DNA of 64,000 nt from Montifringilla adamsi (lineage: Eukaryota; Chordata; Aves; Passeriformes; Passeridae). Made by a program: the position numbers and the translations under genes. Shown piece after piece: positions 13,643 to 27,262 of this stretch. Within the stretch, counting starts at the first letter, position 1. Each line of letters opens with the position of its first letter. The notes beneath the pieces are model-generated. The model was given only the letters and a program-made list of their open reading frames with translations, searched no databases and was not told the origin of the DNA. The stretch lies in the NCBI GenBank assembly GCA_017590115.1, contig JAGGNK010015447.1, positions 496,001 through 560,000 of the forward strand, given 5' to 3'.

Positions 13643-16600
13643 AAAAAAAATAAAGATATGATGTTGCTGATGGGATTTATTTGCTCATATTGGATCATAT
13701 AACTAGTTAAATGCTGACAGAATTGAAACCCTGTTTTTTTCTTTCATATTTTCCCCTGCGATTAGAAGCTAATCTTAGCTGTTTTACCAGTGCCATCATT
13801 TTCCTCCTGACACCGAGTTTACTCTATGCTCTGCTCGTGTTTCCACAAATATGAAATCAACATTAGGATCAATATTGGAGATATTTTACTTTGTAAAACT
13901 TCATTAAATTCCTATCACCAAATAAACCCGTGTGTATGCAATAACTCGGACTTGCACACAACCCATAAACCACTCATCTTTGATTGCCTCCAGACACAAG
14001 AGGCTGTGACCCTCTCAAACATAGCACCAGAGGAATTGCCCTGAAGGTTTCATCTGCTGCAGGATGTTTCAGGAAATGTGGTGTTTTTTGGTTTTTTTTC
14101 CCCACTAATTGAAGTGTCCTGAAAATGTCATGAAACTCATTCTGCTCCTGCTATAAGAACTAATTTGTTCTGTGCCAGTCATCTCAGTGAGGGTGACACC
14201 AGACCCCAGCTCCCCCTGCTTAGCTGAAGTAGTTCCCACTCCATGTTTTGTGTGGGTTGTAGCTTTTTTACAGCATTAATGTGTAATTATGTATATGTAT
14301 ATATTTTTATTGTATAGGTATATTTTTACAGTGTTCATATGTAATTATGTATATATTACATTAATGTAATCATGACTGACTACATGCTATTGACATGCCA
14401 TGAAAGTTTGCCAGGGGCAATTTAATATTGAGTTCTTAATGAATATCTGGGCCTGAATCTGATTTTTCTTATACTACATTCACACTGGTGCAGCAGCAAT
14501 ATTGGAGTGAGATTAGAAGGGATCTATGGGCTGAATCCTACACCCAAGAACAACCATGAGGAAAATCAGGTGGAGTGATGGATGTTGAACATATGGCAGC
14601 TGGAACGTGAATTTTTGCATTTAATATTATGCATTTCAAACATTACTAAGAGGGTAAGAATTCATGGATTCTGCAATCAATAATGGGGCTAAGTTAATAT
14701 TCTCAAGACTTAATAATAGAAATTCAAAGGCAATTACTTAAGGGGACTTCTTCATACCTTGCCATTAAAACAAATGTTCCTTGTAAGGCATTAGTACAGG
14801 TGGGAAGAAATTACCACACATGGATAAGAAAATCAGACAGGAAATGTTCCAATGATTGTTTTAAATATCTCTGGGTGAGTTAGCAGATAAACAGGGCTAT
14901 GGAACTTCTGAGAGTTTGAAACCTTTTGCTTTCTGAGCCAGACTGCCCTTTCCACAGACACACTCCTTAAAAAATTAAGTACCAAAAGATTTATTGGTTG
15001 GAAAGGGAAAAAGTTTTGAAATAGTTTTCTTCATTGCTTTAACATGAAAAAACTCACAGTGTGTATGTGTATGTGTCCCTGTACATGAGGGCAGATTAAG
15101 ATTATTCCATGCTTTGATATAACAAGTCCCTTTATAGCCTGCTTTAAAGTTTGGTGTAATTATGTAAAAACTGGATTTTTGCTCCCTTCAGTACATGTAG
15201 ACAATTCAGATTTTATACTGTATTGGAGCTTAAAAATTCATCTTTTTTCTGTATCAAATGCTGTCATATGCCACATTAGGTGATATATCCCACACACAAT
15301 AATAATCCCTGGTGTGCAACTTCCTGCAGGCAAGGATGTGTCCAACAAGGCTTTGCACACAATGGAAGTGCTCTTTAGCATACAGTCATACAGTTTTCTG
15401 GTTTAGATGATGTGAAATTGCCTCTTCACTGATTTATAGAGGTAAAATAGGTTTCTGCAAAGGCTGTTGGTTGAAAAGCAGCATGATAAGGAAGGGGATA
15501 AAGTAGCTGGCAGCAGAAACCTGTAATATTTGTGAAAGGAAAAGCAAGGAAGAAAAAGAAGCACCCTGATGGAGGAAAAAAGAGGCTAAGGAAGAGATTT
15601 CCTGTCTAGCGAAGACAATAGTCACTTGCTTGAGAAAGCAGAAAGGAGCAGACAACAGCAGGAGAAATGTTTCCAGGGGTTCTCATAGAAATGGAACACA
15701 GAGTTTTCTTTGGCAAGTGAATTTGCTGCAAGAGCCAAATGTCTTCAGAAACAGCTTATCCTCTGGTAGCTGTCTTTTGCTTAAACTCCCTCAAAAAAGC
15801 ATCTGTAAAGCACTGTGAGGCATGAAGCCATTCCAAGTGCAATCAGTTAGATAAGGCAGCGTCCATTCCGGCCCAGCCACTTGTTCTAACAAACTTGGTC
15901 ATTCCAAGCTCTGTTCAGGAGAGACTCCTGCCTGCCTCCTGCACGGCAGGGCATCATGGATTGGCTGCTTACCCACAGCCCAAGTGGTTTAGCAAGAGCT
16001 CAGCCCAGCTGCAGGGCCCAAAGGGAAAGGCCTGCTCTCAGATCTGCAGGGCTGACTTCAGAGCCCCACATCTATGAATGCTGGGAAAAAAGGAAGAAAG
16101 AACCGGTGGAGAAGCAGCAGTTCCCCACAAGCAGTTTGCCCATGTGCATGCTGCACCTGATATTTGGTGGGAGGAGGGAAGAGGCTGAGGCACAAGAAAA
16201 CATCATTCTCTAGAGTTTAATTCTACAAGAAAGAGTTCTCTTTCAAGGGCATACATCAAAATTCCCAGATAGCTGCATTTTAAATCCATCCCTTACAATG
16301 ATCTGATAGAAGGGAAAAGTCTCTGAGGACACACACTGGCTCATGAGAGTAAATTAATGAATGGCAGAGAGCTTATACATTGCTGGATCTGTTCTTGTTT
16401 GTCAGCTGCCAGCCACACATGCAATTAGGAAAATTCAAGTCCAGTTGAGGCCTGGACATTGGTTTGACAATTTGGCACCAGCCTCCCTGCTGTCAGGTCT
16501 TAGTTGACAAATAGCCCCAGTTTTGGAGTGACTCAAACATTTTATCTCTCATATGTTTTAAATAAATTAGGAAAGGCACGTGCAACAACAACAAAAAATA

Positions 16601-16918
16601 TACCAGAATAGTTTCATTATTACCTAAATGGACTGGGGTCAGAGTCATGTATTCTATTTAATCCAACACTAAGGTATGATTTCAAAAACAGAAATGGAAA
16701 AAAAACAAGAGTCACTTGAACCAAAATTCCAAGGTTCTGCTTATAAGAAGACTTAGGCAAGTGTTTAGCTTCTCACAGTGCAAAACCAATGTGTGGCAGT
16801 ACTGTTCATGGGTTTGAAATTATATCTGGAGATCTGGTAGAGTACAAGCCCTCATTTTTCACTTGAAATGGAATTTCTGAAAAAGGGCTTCACATGTTGA
16901 CCCATAAAAATCATATAG
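13643..16918. other. Intergenic, no gene recognised; AT-rich repeat at 14264-14370
   Basis: No gene is visible. The stretch contains the AT-rich tandem/palindromic segment described separately and a short GTGTAT run near 15058-15076. Confidence 0.5.
14264..14370. repeat. Imperfect 58-bp tandem duplication ending in a 16-bp palindrome
   Basis: TTTTTACAG followed by TAATTATGTATAT-type sequence occurs twice, with a period of 58 bp (anchors at 14270 and 14328). The second copy runs into ATTACATTAATGTAAT at 14355-14370, a perfect self-complementary 16-mer. Confidence 0.85.
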
Positions 16919-17215
16919 AATCATCACAGAGTCACAGAATGGTTTGGATTGGATGAGACCTTGAAGATCATCCAGTTCCAACCCTCTGCCATGGGCAGGG
17001 ACACCTTCCACAATCCCAGATTGCTCAGAGCCCCATCCAACCTGGCCTTGGACACTTCCAGGGATGGGCAGCCACAGCTTTTCTGGCAATCTGTGCCACC
17101 CTCACAGGGAACAATTTCTTCCAATTATATAATTCCACCCCACTCTCTGTCAGTCTGAAGCCATTCCGCTTTGTCCTGTCACTCCAGGCCCTTGTCAATA
17201 GTCTCTCTCCAAACT
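16919..17215 (-). mobile_element. CR1 LINE fragment, about 300 bp
   Basis: This is a reverse-oriented CR1 3' region, well preserved. It has the terminal 'AGAGTCACAGAATGGTTTGG' block, 'AGATCATCCAGTTCCAACCC', 'CTGCCATGGGCAGGGACACC', the 'CCCCATCCAACCTGGCCTTG' segment and 'CTCACAGGGAACAATTTCTT'. Truncation occurs after 'CTTGTCAATAGTCTCTCTCC'. Confidence 0.95.
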
Positions 17216-19280
17216 TAAATACATAATTTTGGGAGGAATCCTATAGACCCACAATGAGTGGAAAAAATTTTTTTATAAAAGATGGCCAATAAATAACAAT
17301 CTCCTTATTTTCACAAGTATTATACCTTTCTGTGAAATGGAAATGTGTGAAATTAGTTCTATTTTTTTGTAAGTTATGATTTTGAGTCTGTTTTATTTCC
17401 CCTCTTTTGTCTTAGTCTTGTTCATCTGTATTATAAGGATTTATTTTTTTTTCAAATATGAAACAAAAGGTTTATGCTTTCTTTAAGGATGGAAATCGAC
17501 AGAAGCTTGACATTTATTGTAAGGGGGGTTAGGAGCTCACCTGGAATTTCTTTATTTTATTTATATAAATTTATTTCTTTATATAAATTTTATTTATATA
17601 AATTTAGATATGCCTGGCATTTCATGGGAAAGAGCTGGTGGTTTCCCTGTTCGATAGGCCAGGGAGCCAGCTCAGGATCATCACCCCTCAGAAAGGCCAC
17701 TTTTCTGTCTCCCCATCATGTGCACACTTATCAGAACAGAAGATGCATTCCCACTTTGCCTATTCCACCTCTCAGCACTCTGCTTTGAATCCTTTTCCCC
17801 ATTCCCCAGGGGATTTATAAAACTACCATAATCACACATGACCTTTGCTTTTGGATACCCCTGTTTCCAAGGCATGACATGGTTTTGGTGGATATTAACA
17901 GTGTGATTGGAATGATTCCCTGTAAAATCATTATGGACAGGTTTATTTGTTCAGCACATCAAGTGAGTGTTCAGCTCCTTCTGATTGTGCTCAGAACTGC
18001 CAAAACCATTCCAAAAATAACAGAGGTCCTAAGCATCCATAGATGCTTCAGTTTTAAGGTGAAGTTACTCTGTCAAGGCTTTCAATCAGAGTTCTGCTTA
18101 ATATCCTTTGCTTTCTGCCTTTTGGGAGTCAAAACAAATATTTTGGGCTGAGAAGCAAAAAATGAGTGTGTAAATCTTGGATGACCAGGACTGTTTCAGA
18201 CAAGTCAATGAAAAAACTCCACCTGGCTTTGGCAAAGTAGAGGTGAAGCTGCAAGCCAAGGAAGAGCACAAAGGACTGCCATGACAGTTCCTGCCTTCAA
18301 AGATTATTAAGGCAGTTCTGCAGGGCTTTTGGCTTTCCTGCTTCATTTAAGAGTCTATATTTGGCAATGGAAAATAGCCCTATTTAGAGAATTTTGTAAA
18401 CAGTGTTTGTTATAGGCAATGAATATTTTCCATCGCCTATATATAGTTATCTGAAGCTCTGATACGTTCAGGTCAAGAGACAAGAAGTAATTTAATTTTC
18501 CTTAGGTTTCATGCCACATTGAGCTGTTTTAACTGACCATGGAGAAGCAGTTGTACTCCATGAGCCATTTTAATGTGTGTGTCCCTAGAGTACTTTTGGG
18601 CACATCTGATTAGCCAAGGTCACATTATTTGTCATCAAATAGCCCTAGGCACTCTGAGGGACGACCTTTGTAATTCCACATCTCAAATGGGCTGGGTACA
18701 GCCTCATGAGTTGTTGATTCTCTGTTAGGAAAGGCACCACAGGGACAACCAAACAGGCTGTAAACTCTTGGAGTACACAGTGCTTCTCTTCTTTTCAGTA
18801 GTAGCACCTTAAACCTCAGAGTCCAAACTAAAATCCAGGGTATGAGGTACTCCACAAACATGAAACTTTGATTTAGTAAATGGAAAAGACTCAAGGTGGC
18901 AGCAAAGTAATTAAACATTTCCACACCATTTTATTGAATTATGAAACTCGTTGTGTAAGACATCACTGAGGCAAAAATCAAATGTATTCAGATAATAAAA
19001 CTATTCATGGGGACTTTTGTTTCCATCCAGTAACTCATTAAGTACATAGAGGTTTCAACCAGAATGTGAAAACAGGGGCTCCTTACTCCTCTTCGCACCC
19101 CAAAAGCATCACACTGGAAGGGCCACATTGCAATAGGGTCAGAGCAATGAGGAGAGGAAGCAGTGAAGGAAAAATGATGTTACTCTTCTTAATTCTGTAT
19201 AAATATTCAGAAGAACCATTATTTATTAAACAGTAATTAATAAAACAATGTTGTTTGAGCCACAGAGAGTGACAACATTT
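17216..19280. other. Intergenic, no gene recognised; AT-rich repeat at 17549-17606
   Basis: No gene is visible. At 17549-17606 three copies of a TTATATAAATTTAT-like unit follow one another. Confidence 0.5.
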
Positions 19281-19375
19281 TTCACAGCATCATAGAATGC
19301 ACTGTGTTGGAAGGGACCAAAAAGGATCCTTGAACTTCAAGTCCTGGCCCTGCACAGGACACCTGAGGGATACAG
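19281..19375 (-). mobile_element. CR1 LINE 3' fragment
   Basis: This is a reverse-oriented CR1 3' end: 'CATCATAGAATGCACTGTGT', then 'TTGGAAGGGACC' and 'CCTGGCCCTGCACAGGACA'. The last block marks a different CR1 subfamily from the copy at 16919-17215 and the same one as the copy at 55289-55450. Confidence 0.88.
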
Positions 19376-22300
19376 GTGGGGAATATCTCCTGAAGCAGAG
19401 AATTTTAAGATTTTTTTTAAGTCAAATGCTCCAGGTGCTAAACACACCATGGCAGCTTCCCAACAGCAAAATGCATTTGAATTTTTCCTCTCATCCTTTA
19501 CCTGTCCTGCTTTTCAAGCCAAGTTTTTTGAGACTTTCTAATGCTGAGTCTCTTTGGTGATCTGCACCTGAATCCACTGGAATTTCAGGGATTATGGAAT
19601 TGCATCATTTGGAGACTTCTACTAAAATTTAATTGTATTATTATTGTATTGTTTGCAAAGATCAAAGATATTCAGTTAGCCAATAAAGCAATAGTTTCAT
19701 CTACAGTGACCTGTGGTGCTGAGTCTCCTCTGTCACATGCCAAGGCCCAACTGTGGCAAACACTTTCAAGGAGAAATTCAAGATGTTTTTGTTTCTTCCT
19801 AATTCTCCTCCGTGTGTTGCTCCAGGCATTGCGTGTGTAGGAGATGTCAGGATTTACTATTTCCTCGCTTGCTTAACTCTGTGGTGGTTTTAAGGTTTAC
19901 TTAAGGACATGCTGACCAGTTAGAAAAGATTGTTTGAGTTAAGTTTTGTCAAGGTGCCCAGAGTCTTCCAGAGCAGTGGGTGCTGGGAGGGGAACAGAGA
20001 AAGGGACACTTATTATTTGCACGTGCACTCACACAGCTCCTTTCTGTCATTTGAAGATTGCCTCCCTTCAACCTTTCATGTCTGAAATGGGCACATGTTT
20101 TCCTGGAATTAACTCAGATCTTTTGGACATGAAGCTTTGGGGTGGGCAAACAACTTGGGCTGAAAACATCACTGAGCTGTCAGTCAGGTGTAAACATGGA
20201 GGATCCCATCATTGACTGGATGATCTCCAATTTATCCTGAATTCTCTGCATCATGCAGGTTGTTCTTGGGAACTATCCATTGCTCCCACACGTGAACTAT
20301 CCAACCTCCTGGACTTGTCTAGGGATCAGAAATGTGCTGCATTTTTCCTGCAGCATCAAGCAGTCAGAACAGACTCTTGCCTGAGGATGCACACAGATCC
20401 ATCTTCCAGAACAGCACACTTTATATATAGTAACGGTCACCTCAGTGGGATCCCGGGACAATCATCAGGATCAAAGAGTTGTCCCCGGCATGAGCTGGTG
20501 TGGCATAGAAAAAGTAAAGCAATCAAACTGCAATTTCTTGTAAAGGCTGAATATGAATCTCTGACCACCTGGAAGAGACAATAATGAATCCCCTTGAATC
20601 CTGGCCAAGGCAGTGCATTGAGGCAAGAGGGACATGCCTGCCTCATTCTTCCCAGCTCAGGGAAGTAAACTTCAGTATTTTTCCTCTAGAAATTGTAGTG
20701 GAAACACCCCAAATTACTACTTCTAGCTCATGCCTTCAGCAGGTGAAAAGCAGCAGTAATGGGAGCAGTAAAGTGGGAGTGAATTTCTGATAGAGCAGTG
20801 ATAAGATAGATGAACTTTTCCCAGTCACGTTTCACCTCCCAGCTCAGTTCCCCACCCATGATGTGAGAAGAGGATGATGTACAGTTGAGAAGAGCTGTGG
20901 TAGATCTGGCCATGGCTACATGGCTGCTGAGGACAGGGTCTGGCACAAGCATCAGCTGATCCTTTAGAAGCCAATTCTCACAGTCTCCAAAATAAGACAT
21001 CAAGAGAGATGAGAAACTCCTTCTTCCCTTTATCAGGCAATTCAGTGACACTAAAAATCCTTTAACACTGAGAAGGACTGCAGCTCTGGACAGGTTTAAA
21101 AAAAAGATGAAAGCAAGCACAGCCACATGGAAACACAAATGACATCCGTTCAGAATTAGCTCTGCCCCTTTTATCTTCCTAAGAAGCCACTCTGAACTCC
21201 AACCTTTGGATTCTCTCGAGGCATTAACTTTTCATTAGTAATGAATGGCTGATCGCATTATGAGAGACAAATGATGGGCAGCAGGAGGGTTTACCAACAT
21301 GCCTTGCACTCCCACAGTCACTGAGGAGGAGCTCTAATGAGCAAATAACCTGCTGCAACTTTCTACATATTTCCTGTAATTGAGAACTCTTCTGTACTTT
21401 GTCTGGAATGCAGATGCCTGTCAGTCACGGGGTCATAAATAGGATTAGGGTTTCTGAAAAGGCAGGCAACCAGCTTTCGATGCTCTGTTGAAAATACAGA
21501 TGTTTTCTGGCTGCATGGTTGTTAGGCAGTGGGATCTCCACCTCTGTTTCAGCAGGCTTGACTGACGGCTCTGCCCTGAGGCCCCAGGCTCACAATTGGT
21601 GCAGATCCTATTAGGAGTGCAGACCCCTACTAATTTTTGCCTTTGCAATCAGCTACAAGATAGAGGCATTAAAAATACCCTGAGAAATCTGATAAAATGA
21701 TACAGTCTTCTGAGAATTTTCACCTCCTCCATCCCAGCTATAGCTGCTATGTGTGACAGAAATGTCTGAAAAAATAAAATTTACTAATATTTAGTTAGAT
21801 TTCTTAGTGGCACTGACCAATACATTCAATTCACCAGTGCAGTTAAAAAAAAAAAAAAAAAAAAAAAAGTTGTTCACCAAAAAAGGGGGCATTTTGGTTT
21901 GAGGTTTTGTGTGTGTGTTTAGGGTTTTTTTTTGTTTTTTTGTTTTTTTTTTTTATGCAGCATCTAATTACAGGCTGAATTGCTTGTGCAGAGACTGTGA
22001 AACTTGACCAGTTATGGCAACCAGTAGGCTCTGCCTCTCAGCTTGTCCCTTCCCTTCCACATCTATAATAGAACTTTCTTCTCTTGTCAGTAGAAGCTGT
22101 TCCTCCTGTCAGGAAATCTTGTTTTAGGGATGTCATGAAAGAGCTTTAAGATGCCCATCAGGATGATGGCTGGTGAACCACTTCATAAACATGCAGAAAC
22201 AATCCTTCACGCAAAAAGCACTTCCAGCCACAACAGCCAGAATGAAAAAAGTGTAAATAGGATGGGAGCTGCTGCAGTGAGGCAACTTCCTCAAGGTCAC

Positions 22301-25300
22301 AGAGGAGATCAGACCAGGAATAAAACCTTCACCTCCCATGCCTCTCTGCTGGGCTCGACTTTTCTTTAGTATAAAGAAGCCAGTGTTGGAGTTTATTGGT
22401 TTCATCTAAGGCAAATTCCACTGGATCTCACCATAACGGAGGTAGGGAGAGGGGAGAGATCCAGTTTAATCAGTTTACCAAAGTTTGCAAAACCTTTGCA
22501 TAGAATGCAGCTGAGTATAAAACCATTCCATTTCAGCAGCTTTGTCAGGATATGCAAACCAGATGGAAGTCTATGCATTACATGATTAAATGTGCTCTAG
22601 ATGAGCAGAGTCATCACCAAAATCACCCAAAGCAATTATGAGAGAAGTCATTGTCTCCCATTCATCTCTGCTAAGGTCACAAAAGCCTCCACAGAGATAA
22701 GGGGATGTGGTCAGTGCCCTGAGAGGCTGACACCCTAATTGCAGCCAGGACAAAGGGCCAGGGGATAAAGCACGAGGCAATATAAGGGGATGACATGGGG
22801 TGATGAGGATGAGGCCACAAGGTTACTCAGCAGACTGGTGATGAACAAGGCTGCCCGTGTCTCCTGCTGGCACTGGGCTGATCCTGCTGCCGACAAGGTT
22901 CTGCCTCTTTGGGGGTAGCACTGTGAAGTGACCATACCCAAATGCACCCTTTTGTCAGAGGACACAGAAAAATGCTTCACAGGAATGGCTCATTCTGCTC
23001 AACAGTGCTCCTGTATTCTGAGATCACTGCCTGTCTCCGGGTCCCAGCCAATCCCTCTGTTTCACACACAGATATGTATTGCATTTACAATACAAAAGTA
23101 GGTTCTACCTAAATTCCAGCCCTGCTTGTGAATTTTATTTCCAAACAGCTTATCACCCTCAGCACAAATTCATATATTTAGGTAAAATATAAGTAACCAT
23201 GTTGAGGTGGCAGCTGAGAGAGAATATGGGTATTACCATAAACTTATCCTTGTTTTTCCCTTGTTACATTTTAGATTATGAAACACAAACCTATTCAAAT
23301 TTTGGCATCTGAGATACTTGATGAGTTTCCTTGAAAGGAAAGAAAAGACTTGCATGTTTGCTGACTTTTCTCCTCACACTGGCCTTTTGCAATGTCTGAT
23401 GCAGCATCTTTCAAACTGCCATGAAAAATGGTTATGGTTTGTCCTATAGCTAAGCTAAAAATTCTACCAAGGATGCACCAATCAGAAAAAAACTCATTCA
23501 GTTCAATGTGGTGCTTCTCTGTCTTCCCTTGACATTTCATTTCCCTCAGCAACATCCTTTATCAATGAATTCCACTTGTCATACACATTCATATAGGAAA
23601 AAGGGAATATTAAGTTAGTACGGGACATGAAGTACTTCATGTGAAGGGACTTTACTCACCAGTAAGTGTTTCAACACACAATTAACAGCAGTGAAGGTCT
23701 AAGACATGTCCAGGAATTATTTCTATGTTGCTAGTAGCAGAATGGGATTGACATTTCAACACCTCAGCTTTGATCTCTTTGAGCTCTTCTCTCAAGGCAA
23801 GCAGAAGATCAGTACCAGTCCCACCTTCAGAAGTGTCAGTTCTCATTGCCAGGTTGTCAAATTTCCCCAAATTTCAACTTTTTTTTTTCTTTCCTTTCCT
23901 GGCCTCCCACAGCCATGAAGACACTGAGAGTCTGTTACTTTGGGTCTGCCAAAGCCCAGTTTTTAACCTCTTGGGTTAAAGCATCTGTGGAGCAAATAGA
24001 TGTCATATTTGTCCAGTCACTTTGTGACCACAGTAGCACCTAGAGATAATGACTGATAAATGCATAAAAACATTTAGATGCCTAGGCTTTTTCCTAAGGT
24101 GATTTTTAGACAACCATTAAAATTCCTCCTTCCATCTCTGCTGCAAAGATGGATTTGCTGCAGCAGAATCAGCCTCACAGAGAAACAGTGCTCACCATTC
24201 CCATATATTTCACATCCCCTGTCGTGTTAGGTTCAAATTCCTAATCTTCCAGGGCTTTTCTCCTTTTTGCCTTCTTCCACCTCCCTTGTCTTCCTTTCTC
24301 TCTCTTCCTGTGACAGAAGCATTCTGTAACTTCTAGCCTGCAAGGCAGTAAAATTCAGCTTGGGGCAGCATTGCCAAGAAGCTCTCAGCTGACTCAAACT
24401 GGAAAATGCCATTTAAAGCACTGTTGGGCAAAAAGGAGAGACCAACAATTCAGTTTTGTTGCCTTATGTACTTATCTCTGTCCATTTGTGCTCACCAAGT
24501 AGAGCTGAGCTCACTCCCAGCTGTCCCCAAAGAAAGGCACAGGTCTCCCACAGGACTTGTGACAAATCAGACAGACCCATGAGGATCTTTCCAACAGAAC
24601 ATCTCTGGGCAGCAGGACTTGTTCATACGGGGGATGAGTGAAGTGGTCCTCAGGTGATTCTCTTCACTTCTCATAACAGCAAGGTGTGAGCCTGTGCTTG
24701 CCATGCCAATGTCTCAGCTATAAACCACAGAGCAGAAGAGGAGCCCCGCAGAAAGACTCCTTTAGAAGAGATTCTTTGTTTATTTCTGTCACAGAGACAA
24801 TGGAAATTTAGTGACTCAACCACCAACAGGGATGAGCCAAGGTAAAAATTGGTAGTAGTCACCAAAGCTGTGTCATGAAAGTACATGAAAGAGTATGTGA
24901 GGACAAAAGGGGAATTAATGATTTATGTATTGGAATAGGAACAGGACCCAGGGGCAGTGCAGCTCTTTCAGCAGTCCTGCATGTGTTCATGAACTATCTG
25001 TACCAAGAGACTGGCAAATATTTAATGCATTAAGTCTCCAGAGGACTGAAGGTGACACAGACCTCACTGTCTTTCCTGGCTTCCAGGCAATACATTTTCA
25101 GAATCAGAAGTTCTGCCTGATGTCAGCCCTGACCAGCTGCAGACACAGAATCTCTCTTACAGGGTTTTCCTGAATGTGAACATGCACCCTGACAGGGGAC
25201 AGCTCTCATGTTTTCAGTTTCCTTCCTGTGAAACCTCTGGAAATCCCCACTACCCATCTAGAGGCACCTGGGGCATCAATGACATCAGTGCTGATGCTCA

Positions 25301-27164
25301 AGAACAGCAGGAGTGTCTGCAGGGAGCAGGGTGTTCTCCCAAGCACAATATGCCATGTTTCACGTTACCAGAGGGAAAACAGGGAAGTCAGATCACAGGC
25401 TGGTTCTGTCATGCTTCTTTCTAGTCACTGGAGCTAAGGGAAATAAATTCTTATTGCATTAAAGAAGCACACTGCTTGTGCTCCAGTGCAAAATGGTATT
25501 GACACTAGAGAAATGCTTTCCTAACATTGTTTGTGCCTCTGTCTCAGCCTCTTTCCCTCTGCTGTTCCCAAATAAACACTGAACTGAAATCATTTGTTGT
25601 TCCCAATATCTATGTGCTTCCATTTGGAGCTGGCTGGGATTCTTGCACCCAGGTCTGCATCATATCCTTGTACTTACAGTTTCCTATAAAGGGAAAAAAA
25701 CAACCCTGTTTTGTTTTTCAGTAATCCCAAAAGCTTTTTTTCTGTAAATTCATGCAAGGACTTTGTTTATGAGCAAACACACCTCTAGCTAAAGATCACT
25801 GCTGCCAGAGAAAAAGTGAAAAATTTACCCAAAAATGGGAGTATCACTTGGGGACCTCCACTTCACTGGCACTAAGATGTAAACACTGAAGACTTTTAAA
25901 ACAAGTAGTTTTGGAAAAGGCTGAATGAGTTCCTGACAGGTAAAATGAGCTGATAAAAAGCACAATGTCCCACAGAGATGAGTTTTATAGAATGGTATTA
26001 AGTTTATGAGCTTCTGGAAAATCCAAAATCTAAGGTCATTCTAACTGTTCACCTGGCCAGGTATTCTTTTGATCATTCAAAAAAGATAAAGTGATATAAA
26101 ATAGCAGGCGAAAGATATTGTGTTGTCCATGCCTTACGTCTAAGAAAGCACATTTTGCAGAGCACTCACACAATTTTCCTTTCCGGAACTCTGGTGGATC
26201 TGCACTTAAGCACTCTCAAGTGGATGAAAATTGGATGAAGTACTACAAGTAATGGGCAAAAAAATATATCTGGCTCTGTTTCAAGCTGAGAAGCAGCCTG
26301 TAATTATTCTCCAGAAAGGAACCAGTGTTCAGCTAGGGCTAGCTAAGTCTCTGATTAATTAAATGTAACATACATTAATATTGTCTGTCCACTTAGCGTG
26401 CAGTTAGATTTTGATCTTGCCTGCAAGATTTCCCACATCTGCACCACTGCCTTTTGTTTCCTTTTTGTCCCTGGCTACACTGAGAGCTGGTAAATTAGAG
26501 GTGAGGAACAGCTCAAGAGACCCAGGCAGTTCTGTACTGGTCTGTGCCGGCCACCTGGCACCTGTTTCCCTCCTTAGTTTCAACTTGGGTCACTTTACAG
26601 TGCCATAATCTGCCTGTATCTGGGGGAGGCTGCTGCTTGTGGGTGGCTGGGAGGACAAGACTGTAATTCAGGAGGACGAAATCTTGCAGTTGTTTGAAGG
26701 ATGGAAGGCCAGGCCTTTATCCTGCTTCAAAGAGGATGGCTTTGAATGGAAACTCAACTTCTCATTCTAAATATTCCTTTGAACTGAGGAATGACAAGCA
26801 TAGTCTGTTCCTAAAAATAACATCCTTTTATATCTATTTCTTTTTCAAGTCCTGAAGAAATCTATTTCTGCCCAAGCCTGGTATCTCCTTCACATTTTAG
26901 CATTGAAAATTCTTTTATCAGAAACTCAGATTCAGGAAAGAAAAGATGGAATCAATCTCATTGAGAGTACTCATCCTGGATGAGTACTTCTACTGACTTT
27001 TTTTTTTACCTCCTCCATTTCTGCTCTGAGTTGAAGGCAGTGTCCCCATTGTCTCTTTTTTTCACTGCCCTCTGGTTCATGGTGAAGATGGGGTCTCACA
27101 GCACAAGTACAGGAGAATTTTGGGAGGAAACTAACCTGGAAGAGCCAGGATGAAACCCTGAACA
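19376..27164. other. Intergenic, no gene recognised
   Basis: This is 7.8 kb without a recognisable gene or repeat family, apart from an A24 tract (21845-21868) followed by a GT/T-rich stretch (21908-21955). Open frames such as 20728-21138 on the minus strand have no family features. Confidence 0.5.
21845..21955. repeat. A24 tract followed by GT- and T-rich low-complexity sequence
   Basis: There are 24 A residues at 21845-21868, then about 40 bp of mixed sequence, then GTGTGTGTTTAGGG and broken T runs to 21955. A-rich next to T-rich could pair in a single strand. Confidence 0.85.
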
Positions 27165-27262
27165 ACCTGAAATGTGAAGGGTATCCCTTCCCATGGTAGG
27201 GTTTTGGAACGAGATAATCTTTAAGGTCCCTTCCAACCCAAACCATTTTACAATTCTATGAG
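27165..27262 (+). mobile_element. CR1 LINE 3' end
   Basis: This is the forward-oriented last 100 bp of CR1: 'GGAACGAGATAATCTTTAAG', 'GTCCCTTCCAACCCAAACC' and the terminal 'ACAATTCTATGAGG'. It is 5'-truncated. Confidence 0.93.

Noticed and set aside
20728..21138. 136-codon open frame on the minus strand with hydrophobic start
   Set aside because: The hydrophobic N-terminus looks like a signal peptide, but nothing else resembles a gene and neighbouring sequence gives no exon partners.
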